DNA of 64,000 nt, taken from NCBI RefSeq assembly GCF_004664715.2, contig NC_051066.1, positions 85,542,736 to 85,606,735 on the forward strand, given 5' to 3'. The notes below the pieces were generated by a model. It searched no databases, had not been told where the DNA came from, and saw only the letters and a program-made list of their open reading frames with translations. The stretch's first letter is position 1. Every line of letters starts with the position of its first letter. Source of the stretch: Peromyscus leucopus. Lineage: Eukaryota > Chordata > Mammalia > Rodentia > Cricetidae. Positions 22,413 to 33,079 of this stretch are shown here, piece after piece. The translations under genes and the position numbers were made by a program.

Positions 22413-24160
22413 GAAGAAGTAAATATGTAAATGATCTAATATATATTGCATTAGGGAAAGAAATAGTCCCAGATACTAGGAAAATAAAAATCAAAATATA
22501 TACCTTCAAACTCACCGCACACCAAACCAACAAAAGATGAAAGATGAAGGAGGTGATAAAAATAGCAAAAAACAAAGTCAAAGCTGAGAAAAATAAAATG
22601 AAAGAAAAGGCACATCTTTTCAATTTTGACAATTTATATATCCACAAACCTCTTCACTTAAGTGTGTAAGAATAAAAGTTCAATAAAAATAGAAAATAGC
22701 TTCTTAAGGTTATATAAACATCAAGGAGTTGAGAGGATGAATTTTTCATTCTCTTCTCAATACTGTAAATGACATTATAGTCATGGAAGCACAGTCACAG
22801 AAACTCAGATCCAGACCCAAAGAGGTTTAGGAGGATTCTCCCCCATAGTGGTCAGTCCCACCTCCAGTCCAACCTTATGGTAGATGACTCTTTGCCCCAA
22901 CTTCATTGGCTAGTTGAAGTGACAGGATTTTTATTAGTACTTCAATCCTTTCTTGTTATGGATCTGTTTAAGCTGTTTATATTCCCATGACTAATTTTGA
23001 AAGGTCATATGTGATTGGGAATTTACCATTTCTTCTAGAATTGAATATTTTTATTAATATTATAAGTACAGAACAATTATGTTTGCATGGTATGTAATGC
23101 ATGTATACAACTAAACTTTTAGAATTTATAAAATTTGCTATGAAATAATTCCCACTAGTAATTCATTTGAAGTCATTTAAAAAATCAGCATTTGCACAGT
23201 TATATTATTAATTTTTTCTATTGTTTCTGAAATGGACTTACTTGTTGGGCATTTCTGCTTGATTGTTAAGAATACAAAGTCCTAGTCCTTTTCTATGAAA
23301 GTTAAATTCAATGGACTGGAAGGCCTGATGATTTTCATTGAATTCTAGATAATTCTTGAATCTTGAAAATTAAGAAGTTTAGATCACATAGATTTAGATA
23401 AATGAATAAAAGTAGATAAAATAAATTTTTCAAACTACTATGAAGGGACGAATTCTTTTCATCTGTATCTGTGCATATATTTAATACCTAGCCACCACTA
23501 CGCTGAAAATTTTCTTCTAGAAGTGTTTGTGTCAAAGCCAACAATAACACATACATGCTTTTATGGGTTATATATGTGATAAGTTTTTGTCAATCAAGTA
23601 ACTTTCTAGAACCTGATAAGTATGAACAATTAATATATAACATTTGCAAAATATTTTGAGATACATAGTTTCCATGTCCACTCATTTTAACCTACAAAGA
23701 AGACCTCTGATTCATGGGTCAGCAGATCTCAGTTGTGAGGATGGGAGACTCATGTTTTACTGTATTCTGCAGTAGATCCAGGCTTCCTACATAGCTAAGT
23801 GTTGGGTCAAGGCCACAATTGAAAGTAGTTTCTATTTGCAGTGTAATTTAGGAGGAAAGACAATAGCTGAAGAGACAGCAAGGTTGATTGTACTAATGTG
23901 CTGCCAAGTTTAGAATATAATTTCACACTTCTGTAGTTCCTGCTGAAGTAAAACAAGAGCAGAGGATTTGGCTCTTAATGTCCCACACAATTTTGTTTTA
24001 GATACAAAGTGACTGACCCCAGAAAGGACAGTGGCCTATTAGAGCCAATGAGTAAGCTTGAATATAGTAAAATTCGTCATGGAAATGTACTGATTGATAA
24101 AGAAAACAGGTAGAGCAAGGAAATTAGCTACAGACAGGTGTTCTGGAAATTGATGGGACT
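22413..24160. other. Repeat-poor block
   Basis: About 1.7 kb without recognised repeat. A less AT-rich piece at about 22770-22930 was checked and no exon or repeat was recognised. Confidence 0.45.
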
Positions 24161-24690
24161 CAGGTGCTTCCCACACTTAACAATGATAAGGTAGAAATGT
24201 CTTCTCATGTAGAGCTTCCCATCCTTTGTGAAGCTTGCTTTCCAGTGCCAAGCTCATCCACCCATGTAGTCCAGCTTACCAGATTCCATCACTGTCTACA
24301 AGCAGAGGGACTCATTTTTGCACAAGCTACCAGCCCTGAGGCTCCATTCTTAAAGATTTGCCAAGGACAGGAGACATGCTGTTTGTACTCCAGTTGACTC
24401 CATTATTGGAGAAGAGTATACAAAAACCCCAGTCAAAGATAGAAAGACTCCAGCTACTAATCATTTACTTTTGCATCATGGACTGGGAATTATCCAGAAG
24501 TCATACCTCTGTCTTCTATCTCAGAGAAAACACATTTGATATTAAGAGTATGGTCCTTATTACTATGGTATCATTTATTAAGAAAGTTATGTTGGCTCTT
24601 AAGTGTTCTGTGTGGGCACAGTTGGAACTCTGTAACAAATCATATTTGAGTCCCTACAATGGCACTCAGGACTGTTAATCTGACCATGAA
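24161..24690. other. Unassigned sequence with overlapping short open frames
   Basis: Two overlapping plus-strand frames (24164-24397, 24358-24678; 77 and 106 codons) in less AT-rich DNA. The translations contain no domain I recognise, and I see no promoter or splice structure that would argue for a gene. An old LTR or pseudogene piece is possible but unproven. Confidence 0.3.
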
Positions 24691-26545
24691 TGCCTATGCA
24701 ATTTAAGTCAACTCTTGGCTTAGAAGGTAACAGTATTAAACAAGAGACATGACACCTACTTGATGCAATGGGGTGGCCATTGTATTCGTTTGCAAGACTA
24801 GCTACCAGAACACAGGTTCTCAACACAATTGTTGAGATATGTGCCCATCATAATTAGAGCATTGACAAAAAGGTATCTTTCCTAGAAAAGACACAGGCCT
24901 CATAATCAATTTTTACTCTACATTAAAGTATTTCATGTCACAGATCCAGTCTGATGGCAGGGCCCTTAGGTGCCATAGTTCTCACACACATAGGTATACA
25001 TACTCAGATTTTTACTGGATATCAAATTCAGTCATACCAGGATTTTCACTTCAACTTTTCACCTATGACTCACAAAACTTAGGATTCTTTTTACAAGAGA
25101 TAGTCTTTCTTTCCTTAGTAATAAATAAAAGGCCAGTCTGGAAATACCAGTGGGAATTAGTGCACAAAGGTGAAAAGATTTCTCTCAATATATTTATGTT
25201 CTTTTTTTTTCTTGTTTTCTAAAGTGTACAGGAATATTTTGATGCTGAAGATGTTGTCCAAGGAAACATGAAGTTTAAGAAGCAGAGGTTTGGAGAGTAG
25301 GTGTAATTCCCCAGAAGCATTCCTCTGTGTGTCATGAAGCAGGAATTGAGCACAAAGTTGAATTTAGAAGAGGCTTGCAGATAGGTACTTGCATTAACAA
25401 TTTAGTTGGTGAAAAAGAGAACGCATGTTATTTTCAGCCTGCAGATCTTCATATAAATATTAAAGCCATAATAATTAAATAGTTAGTCTGGGTACAAAAA
25501 TGCCTGATTCTGGAGAATTGTTTAAAAAATACTATTTTTGTGTTTAACCAAATGTCATTTACAGGATTTTTAATGAAACCCTCACAGCTTTAACTGATCA
25601 TTAAGTCCAAGATGATTGAGACAGCCTGTGTTTGATGTAACCTATGACCTCCCTGAATATCTTGGTAGCTATATTGCTAAATAAACAGCCATGAGAAGCC
25701 AGAACTATCATTGCCCTTTTTTTCATCCATGTCTATATGACATATTAATCCATCATAAGTTCAGTGAAACACAACACATCAGTCTACTGAACAATGTCAG
25801 ATTTTACTCAGAAACGAGTTCTAATTTGCCAGCTTGTGTTTACATCAAGCTGTGCTAAAGTAATAACAAGTGTGTCCTCCAAGTTGTCTGCAATCGTGAA
25901 CACTCCAATATACCCTTGAAACATCATACATAAGGAAATTACCTGTATTTCTCATATTTGCTGAAGATTCTCACTTTCAAAATGTCTTAATCTATTAAAA
26001 ATTTTTCATAAAAAATCTAGTATTTTAAATGGAAAAAAATTAAACATACCTTGTTGATCTTTTTAGAAACACAAAGGACATTATCAAGAAAAAAAAAATC
26101 AACCCGACAACAATGCAGATTTGTCCACAACTCTCATAGATTCAGCAGATATCTCAGATTTCTTACTATATCAACTTCTCAGTGGAAAGGAGTATTTGTT
26201 TGTTTGTTTGTTGATTTTTGTAAGATGTTCAGGAATGAAAATGTTCTGAATGATACTATCACAAAGCAAAAAATAGCTATGTAAATGTGCATTGAATATA
26301 GAGGGAATAAATCCCATTTTACTGCATTGCAATCTTTAACGTATGAAATTAATTGTACATCTGAATTTTCTTTATGACAACTTTTTAAACTTCCTTGGGG
26401 ACAGTGAATTAATTAGGTAGAGTGTGTGATTGTAACTGATATTATTACAAAGAAAAGTTTTTCTAATGCCCAGAGCCCACTGTTTTTATAAGATACTCTC
26501 CCAAATCAAAACCAAATGAAGAAAAAATAGAAAAAGAAATGAATC

Positions 26546-26547
<2 letters not shown>
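24691..26547. other. Repeat-poor block
   Basis: About 1.9 kb of AT-rich DNA with no recognised repeat or gene. Confidence 0.45.
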
Positions 26548-26593
<46 letters not shown>

Positions 26594-26602
26594 TGTGTGT
26601 GT
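26548..26602. repeat. (GT)n microsatellite
   Basis: About 27 units with a single TA interruption near 26587. Confidence 0.97.
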
Positions 26603-26856
26603 ACAGCTGAGGCCTTCTTATATTGGCCTACTATGTCAATAAAAAGATAGATAAGACTGGAAATGACAATAATTAGTCTTTTATCGGTCACTAAATTTTG
26701 GATCCTAACTACCTGTCACACAGATTTTTAGTTCTATTATAATACTGTACATTAGATATTATGTTCATTTCAGGTAAGCACTAACAGACTTAATATTAAA
26801 GCTGTCAGTAGCACATGCAAGGTTAATGTTCAGGACAAATAGAAAAAAATATAGAT

Positions 26857-27051
26857 CAGTGGTCCTCCACCTTCCTAGTGCTGTGACCTTTATCACATGA
26901 TGTGGTGACCCTCAACCATAACATTATTTTACTGCTACTAAATAACTGTAATTTTCTATTGTTATGAATCACAATGTAAACATCTGATATACAGTATATC
27001 TGATATGTGATTCCCCAAAAGGGATTGTGACCCACGGGTTGAAAACTACTG
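26857..27051. mobile_element. URR1-like non-autonomous hAT DNA transposon
   Basis: 195 bp with imperfect terminal inverted repeats: CAGTGGTCCTCCACC at the left and GGGTTGAAAACTACTG at the right, the CAGTGGTTCTCAACC type. Interior blocks GGTGACCCTCAACCATAAC, ATAACTGTAATTTT, TTATGAATCACAATGTAA and GGGATTGTGACCCACG match the rodent URR1 group as I remember it. An 8 bp duplication is not evident. Confidence 0.85.
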
Positions 27052-27244
27052 CTTTATATCAAGTAATGGACATTTTGGACTAACAATTGTTTTTTTTTTT
27101 TAATAGATAACTATTCTGTCATCTCCACTGGTTTTATTAATTAGAATAAGCATTATCAGTGATTGTATTTGATTAACAAATATATAATTACATATGTCTC
27201 CAATATCCATGAATATTTAGGTCTTAATGCATGATGACAGTGTA
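27052..27244. other. No recognised feature
   Basis: AT-rich spacer with a T-run near 27090. Confidence 0.4.
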
Positions 27245-27420
27245 TTCTGTGTTTCCTAGACATAGATCTACAGGCAACTAGTGACTCCTGGGGAAAGGAG
27301 AATTAGCTTCTTCCATGAATGAGACTCCCTGTTGATTGTCCAATTCAGAGTGGTCAGTAATGCTTTTTAACAGATATTGAATACAATTGAATAAAATAAA
27401 AATAAATGGCACAATTGGTT
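27245..27420 (+). mobile_element. L1 (Lx-like) 3' UTR fragment
   Basis: AGGCAACTAGTGACTCCTGG, GATTGTCCAATTCAGAGTGG and TCAGTAATGC parallel the better-preserved copy at 28340-28450 and the general Lx 3' UTR order. Confidence 0.6.
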
Positions 27421-27439
27421 CACTAAACTAAACAATTTC

Positions 27440-28010
27440 CTAAATATGAAATTAAAATAGGACTTTCTTCTCCTAGATCAGAAGAAAAAAATCTTTGCCT
27501 TCACATTGCTAACTGCATGTGCTATCCAACAAAAGAAAAAATGTAGCCACAGGGGGAACCAGTATGGATGTTTCCCAAATAAAGTTTCCATATGATCCTG
27601 ACATACCATTTCTATTCAAAAGGATAAAAGTTAGTTTAACGTAGGGATACCTGCACACCCACTTTTGTTGTAGCATTATTCACAATAACCAAGCCATGGA
27701 ATTACTCTATGTGCCCATCTATGGATGAATGAAATTATCAAATTATATGGATGAATGAAATTATGTTGTTTACAGTAAAATAATGGAATTGGACATGAGG
27801 AGGAGTTTAGAAACCCATTCCCACAAATACAAATATTGTGTGTGTTCTCTCATATGTGGAAATTGAGGGTGGGGTAGTAGAAAAATCTGAAACTAAAGTG
27901 GAAGTACAAGACACTGGAAAGAGGGAGGAGAATAGGAAAGAGGGATAAAGTATAAAGATGATGACATCATCAAAATTATATTATGTGAATGGGTGGAAAT
28001 ATGGTGAAAC
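27440..28010 (+). mobile_element. Old L1, ORF2 3' end and 3' UTR
   Basis: ACCAGTATGGATGTTTCCC, CCATATGATCCTGACATACC, GGGATACCTGCACACCCAC, AGCATTATTCACAATAACC and GTGCCCATCTATGGATGAAT are the 3' coding end of mammalian L1 ORF2. TTCTCTCATATGTGGAAATT marks the end of ORF2. It is heavily diverged, with a small tandem duplication at 27722-27765. Confidence 0.75.
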
Positions 28011-28289
28011 CTCTTAGCTTATATATTTAACATTAAATGTATAATCAGTAGAGGGAAGGAGAACAGAAGGTCAGAAATCAACAGTCTTCATATTATACAT
28101 AAATTAATATCATAAGTAGATAAACACTTTCCAAAATTGTTCATCTAGCACCAAAGGCAAGACTGAAATCTAAGACTCTAGAATTTCAGTACAGAATTCC
28201 CTTTGAGTTTAGGTTGTGGCGAGCAGCACTGAAAAGCACTTCCAGGTCAGAGGGAGCACAGAGTGTCATCATGCTTCTTCCTATTGAAA
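28011..28289. other. No recognised feature
   Basis: Spacer between L1 fragments. Confidence 0.4.
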
Positions 28290-28660
28290 AAATTAAAATA
28301 GCTGATCCTTAATGTGAGTTACCATTTTCTAGCAGGGTCCTACCCCTAGACAAAGAACCATAAGCAACTAATGTCTACTGGGAGAATTATCCTCTCCCAG
28401 AAGTGCACCCCTTATTAGTTGTCTAATACAGAGAGGTCAGTCCTGAATTATAAACACACAAACAATAAAAATAGACTCAATGTGTGTATATTCATAATAC
28501 ACACACGAGTATGTCTGCTTATAACAATAATAAAGAAAAACAGGCTATCAGCTAGAGAGTAGACAAGGGACATGGAGGGGTTGACAGAAGGGAAGACAGA
28601 GGGACTGGAGGGGGGGACAACAGATTAAAGAAAGTGGTGTTAAAAAAAACACAACTAGAA
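28290..28660 (+). mobile_element. L1 (Lx-like) 3' UTR tail
   Basis: CCATAAGCAACTAATGTCTAC, AGTTGTCTAATACAGAGAGG, TCAGTCCTGAATTATAAAC, then a G/A-rich stretch and an A-rich end. Same orientation as the two L1 fragments upstream. Confidence 0.65.
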
Positions 28661-29659
28661 CCATTTAGTTAAAAGTTATTGCTTCTTTTGGGGACCTCCA
28701 TTTTCTCATGTTTACGTTTTTGCTAATGTTGTTTTTTTCTTGTGTGTGCCAAAATGTGAGATTTGAAAATAACTGGCTCATGGTGCATTATAAAATGGAA
28801 ATTATGAAATGTCATGAATTGAACAAGTTTATCACTCATTTGAGTAAAAACAACTAATCTCAAAGTTGATGATTCTTTGCTCCCTAACATATAACATGAA
28901 TCAAAACACGGATACTCTGGGGCACATTTCAAGTATCCAGGTCTCCCAAAGCGTTAGAACATAACCAGAGGAGGCAGTTTCAAGGTTTCTATTTCTTTCT
29001 TTTTGTCCCTAATGTTTATACGTGTTTAATGATGTAAAGAAAGGAAACTTCTTGAATTTTCTTTTGAAATCTTTGAGCTTAAATAGAACTGCATAGGAGC
29101 CCAAATTTCAGTCTCCTCCCACAGTCTCTCACTTCAGCCTCAATTCTAACATATATACAAAAGACACCAGAGCATGGGAATTTGTGCAGATTATAATTCC
29201 CGACTGGAAGCTCTTTCAGCATGATATTATGCCTGAAGAATGAATTCCTACTAAGTTATTCTGGGGTTATCCAAGGTTTTTGCTTAAAAACAAAGCCAAA
29301 GATCTACCCTAAACCATTTGGAGAAGGAATACTAGCAGTGACAGAAGAGGAGTAATAATAATTACTTTAATTAACAAATGTAATACTACAGAATTACATA
29401 TGTTAGCAACCATATAAGCAAATGTGACATATTTACCATTATTCATTCATTAAATTCCAGTAGTGTTGAATAAATGCATCCGACAATAAAATTCCCAGAA
29501 TCTGTGTCTTTCAAAAAATATGTGCTTTATGAAAATCCACTTAAATAAGTAAGAAAACAGAACAAAGAGTGATGATCATTTTTGATCTGACCGTGCAACT
29601 AGTGAGAAATTTGTAAAAGCTAAATGATATGCTGGGAAGTTCCTGGAAGAAAAACTCAA
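28661..29659. other. Repeat-free flank, no recognised feature
   Basis: About 1 kb with no recognised repeat, leading into the CpG-richer segment. Confidence 0.45.
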
Positions 29660-30059
29660 TAACTATAAAAACCGGAAACCCAGAATCATACATGGGGGCG
29701 AAATATAAAGTTTTCTAAGGAAATTACAGAGTTCTTTCATCTGGGACTGGCCAACTTCTGGAATTTTCCACAAAATCATTTATATCCTACGACTTCCCTA
29801 GCTCAGCAAAAGTAATGCATTTTGCTCTTGTGAACCTTAAGCGGCACTAGAAGCGTACACTGGGGCAAATATCACCCAAATTTTCAGTCTTCAAACCCTA
29901 GGGTGCTGTAGGGACCTTCTCTGCTGAAAGAGTTCACTGCAATGCACTGAAGGATAGTTAAGAGACACACAAACAAGTCCTGATAAGACAGATCCTGCTC
30001 CCTCCAGAGCTCTGTGGGGCTCCGGATATCAGACTCATCGCTTATGCAGGTGAAACATC

Positions 30060-30066
30060 TATAAAA
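30060..30066 (+). promoter_or_regulatory. TATA box
   Basis: TATAAAA followed by GGGG, within CpG-enriched unique DNA. If real, initiation would be expected near 30088-30098. Confidence 0.45.
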
Positions 30067-30424
30067 GGGGGTCTTAACTTTACAGAGTCCCTTAGCTCTT
30101 CAACACACAGGTGGAAAGGATGCTCCCGCATAACTGCAAGGAAACGCAGATCGGATCGGGATGTGGTGCCCGCAGGGAGAGAATTCTCACTGACCTTTTT
30201 GCTGTTTAAAGGACTGAATGGAGCCTGAGTGGTGGACCATTTTCACTCTGCCTGTTCCGAAGGAGTTAAGGAGCTGTCCGAGAGGGATGCAGCAGAATAG
30301 TAGCCCGACTTTCTGGAGACACTCCTGGGGCTCTGAGTGATCCCAGAGCCACCTAGCTCATCGCAATCTGACACCTGCTTTAGCCAGCACTTAGCTCTGA
30401 AGGCTGTCTGCCCGCCAGTCTCAT

Positions 30425-30436
30425 CGTCATAGCAAC
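30425..30436 (+). promoter_or_regulatory. RFX X-box-like half site
   Basis: CGTCATAGCAAC contains the ATAGCAAC half of the X-box recognised by RFX factors. The other half is degenerate, so this is only suggestive. Confidence 0.3.
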
Positions 30437-30650
30437 GTGGGAGGGCAGTCCTGCGACCGGCTCCCCTCAGTGGCTACTTGTGTAATAACCCCACATCCAG
30501 GCTGTTTCTCCGTGCTGCAGTGAGGGTGGGTGTTGCAAGGGGTTTGGTGTATGTGGGAGAGGCAGAAATTTCTTAAGGACGACGCATAAATCCAAGCATT
30601 GCTCTAGAGCTGCTATGAATGCGCTCATTTTCAAGCTCTGAGCCTCCTTA

Positions 30651-30885
30651 GCACACCCAGGCATCAGTATTAATTTCCTAGAAGTTGGTCTGTAAATAAA
30701 GAAGGGTGAAGTTGGAATCTGTCTTGACAAGAGGGTACTAACAGATGCAGGGCTGTTTTCCTCTTTCCTTCTTAAATTTAAATGTGGGGGAGGCCACCAG
30801 AGCATCCATGGTCTGTGTTAGTAGATAAGCAGTAAGGTTTGCATTTAAAGTTCTCTTCTGCTTCAGCTACTTCGATTTCATTTGT

Positions 30886-30886
<1 letters not shown>
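30651..30886. other. No recognised feature
   Basis: Right shoulder of the unique segment; no motif noted. Confidence 0.4.

Positions 30887-30937
<51 letters not shown>
30887..30937. repeat. (GT)n microsatellite
   Basis: About 25 uninterrupted units. Confidence 0.97.
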
Positions 30938-30938
<1 letters not shown>

Positions 30939-31793
30939 TCCTGCAATGTTTAATTCTTCCAAACAGGTGCTGAAGAAATATCACCCATGGTATACAATAT
31001 AATTGTGTTAAAGCAATTAAAAATAATTTATATTATATTATAAATAAAGGGAAGCTCACAGCAGCTTGTAAGTCCCATTATTACATAAATGGGAAGCACA
31101 CTTGAAATGAAGGTGCCTAATACCCAAAGAAATGGAACAGCCTTTGGAGGACCACAGCAGTGGCTAATTCAGAACAAGAAGCAGCTCCACAAATATTCCA
31201 GTGTAACCTCCTTTTCCCCCCCATACAACCATAGCTTCCTGACTCCAACCCTGAAGTTCCTCACAGAACAGGATAAACAAAGTATTATTGAACAGATATA
31301 CAATAAAGGGTCTGTTGGTTTCTGAATTTGAAGATTTGTCAGACTAATTAATTTAGAATGAGTTTAAGGTGCAAATAAAAGCAGGTTTTAAAGTGATAAT
31401 CCTATTTCATAATTTTAAAAACCTCAAATAGGTGGAGTTACCATTAAATTTGCTTTATCTTCGTACAGGTTGCATGATTCAAAGACTATAGAGGTAAGTA
31501 AGATCGGCTTCAAAGAAAGAAATCCCCATTACACCAAGGTCTATAGAACTGAGAAGCTTAACGCTCCAGTTGATTACTGTTTGTAAAGGTGACTTATAAG
31601 GGGGATAGCATCAATTAGGCTGTTCTCAGAGTACTTTTGATATTACAGTAGCAAGCTGTGAGGTAATCTGAACCAAAAACGGAGAGGAAGTAAGAAGTCA
31701 ACAGAGATGGAGACAGAACAGGTGCTACTGAGATCCACTCTGAGTAGAAGGACTTTAGAAGAATATGCCATGATACTGAGCAATGAGTAGTAG

Positions 31794-31794
<1 letters not shown>
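30938..31794. other. No recognised feature
   Basis: The 78-codon plus-strand frame at 31089-31325 was examined. It has no recognisable motif. Confidence 0.45.

Positions 31795-31829
<35 letters not shown>
31795..31829. repeat. (CA)n microsatellite
   Basis: About 17 units lying immediately left of the first arm of the inverted duplication. Confidence 0.96.
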
Positions 31830-31830
<1 letters not shown>

Positions 31831-31833
<3 letters not shown>

Positions 31834-32026
31834 ATGAAATGCTATGTCACGGGTAATGGACTCAAGTGTGTCTATTGTGAAATGAAGATCTAGCAAAGAC
31901 CTACCCATTGTCTCCAAAAACACATGTTAGGTGGCTGAACAGATGGGAAGGGCATTAAAGAACACTTACTGCTCTTTCAGAAGGATTATTTTGGGCACCT
32001 ACTTGGAAGCTCACAATCTTCTTTAA
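31831..32026 (+). repeat. Inverted duplication, left arm
   Basis: 196 bp from CTGATGAAATGCTATGTCAC to AATCTTCTTTAA. Its reverse complement occurs at 32356-32550 with only a few differences (for example position 31835 and one missing G in the GGG near 31993-31995). It includes the head of a B3-like SINE plus upstream sequence. Confidence 0.95.
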
Positions 32027-32150
32027 CTCTAGTCCCCGAGGATCATTATAGTCTCTGAAGACTCTGTACACACATGTGACACATACACACATTCAGGCAA
32101 AACACTATTCACATCAGATAAATAAAAAAAATTAAAAAGGACTATAAATT
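31928..32150 (+). mobile_element. B3-type SINE
   Basis: GGTGGCTGAACAGATGGGAAG, AGAACACTTACTGCTCTTTC, CTAGTCCCCGAGGATCATTA and ACACACATTCAGGCAAAACA, with an A-rich tail. The head was copied into the right arm; the tail was not. Confidence 0.7.
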
Positions 32151-32310
32151 TAAGGGATACACTTATAAAACAACTCCCACACCTCTGGCTTGGGGAACAT
32201 TGCTGAAGAATTGGGAGAAAGATTCTAAGAGGCAGAGGATAGAGGAATTTGCTGTAAGATTGTGTCTCCTATTAATGTCAGAAAACACTCCCATAAAGTC
32301 TCATGAAGAT
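32027..32310. other. Spacer between the inverted arms
   Basis: Contains the SINE tail (to 32150) and unassigned sequence. Confidence 0.7.
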
Positions 32311-32330
32311 GACTGGTCAAACATGAGCTG
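32311..32330. repeat. Second inverted pair, left copy
   Basis: GACTGGTCAAACATGAGCTG is the exact reverse complement of 32548-32567, which starts within the last 3 bp (CAG) of the right arm. Confidence 0.93.
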
Positions 32331-32355
32331 AATTAGAAGATTAAAGAATCCTGAA

Positions 32356-32550
32356 TTAAAGAAGATTGTGAGCTTCCAAGTAGGTGCCAAAATAATCCTT
32401 CTGAAAGAGCAGTAAGTGTTCTTTAATGCCCTTCCCATCTGTTCAGCCACCTAACATGTGTTTCTGGAGACAATGGGTAGGTCTTTGCTAGATCTTCATC
32501 TCACAATAGACACACTTGAGTCCATTACCCGTGACATAGCATTTCGTCAG
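32356..32550 (-). repeat. Inverted duplication, right arm
   Basis: 195 bp reverse complement of 31831-32026. TTAAAGAA at its left edge also occurs just upstream (32341-32348). At its right edge it shares CAG with the inverted copy of 32311-32330. Such microhomologies are expected of template switching. Confidence 0.95.
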
Positions 32551-32569
32551 CTCATGTTTGACCAGTCCA

Positions 32570-32895
32570 CACCCAGTGGGCATGCCAAACTGGACAGGGG
32601 AATCCCAAGAGAACACAACCCTACAGGCTATTAAGGAATGCTAAGAAATGGTCTTCCTCTTGAAAGGGAACAATTGGTTATCCAATACCAAATGGTTAGC
32701 CCTGAAAACATATGCAAGTAACATTAGACAGACTGAGCAGGTTATATTTAGAAATATATATACATATACAGAAACATATATGCATGTAACAATTGATATT
32801 CAAAGACATCATGGATTTGAAAGAGAACAAGAAGGGATGTATGGGAGAAAACGAAGAGGAGAATGATGTAATATGTCATAATCTGAAAATTTAAG
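32570..32895 (+). mobile_element. L1 (Lx-like) 3' UTR tail
   Basis: ACACCCAGTGGGCATGCC, GTTATCCAATACCAAATGG, TTAGCCCTGAAAACATATGC, GACTGAGCAGGTTATATTT and a purine-rich end form a well-ordered L1 3' UTR. Confidence 0.85.
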
Positions 32896-32899
32896 TAAA

Positions 32900-33079
32900 C
32901 AGAAATACTTTTTTTTTTGGTTTTTCCAGACAGGGTTTCTCTGTGTAGCTTTGCGCCTTTCCTGGAACTCACTTGGTAGCCCAGGCTGGCCTCGAACTCA
33001 CAGAGATCCGCCTGGCTCTGCCTCCCGAGTGCTGGGATTAAAGGCGTGCGCCACCACTGCCCGGCTCAGAAATACTTTT
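32900..33079 (-). mobile_element. Cricetid-type B1 SINE with intact target-site duplications
   Basis: Antisense B1 (32913-33066) with TAGCTTTGCGCCTTTCCTGG, ACTCACTTGGTAGCCCAGGC, GAGATCCGCCTGGCTCTGCC and GGCGTGCGCCACCACTGCCC, keeping many CpGs. The 13 bp CAGAAATACTTTT flanks it at 32900-32912 and 33067-33079. It appears young. Confidence 0.96.

Larger units (their letters stand above)
29660..30650 (+). promoter_or_regulatory. Candidate promoter or 5' exon segment
   Basis: Free of recognised repeats and visibly richer in G+C and CpG than the rest of the window; by eye about 16 CpG fall in 29980-30480. It holds a consensus TATA box at 30060-30066 and an RFX-like half site at 30425-30436. Core promoters of tissue-restricted genes often look like this. 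No long open frame follows: ATGs at 30119 and 30219 give only 29 and about 40 codons. No splice donor could be chosen with confidence. The gene, if any, is unknown, and strand is taken from the TATA box. Confidence 0.45.

Noticed and set aside
24164..24678. Overlapping 77- and 106-codon frames in less AT-rich DNA
   Set aside because: No recognisable domain, no splice or promoter context and no sign of a processed-pseudogene tail. Left as unassigned.
30467..30805. 112-codon minus frame beside the promoter-like segment
   Set aside because: It faces away from the TATA box, has no recognised motif and is low-complexity proline/histidine-rich near its end. Likely chance.
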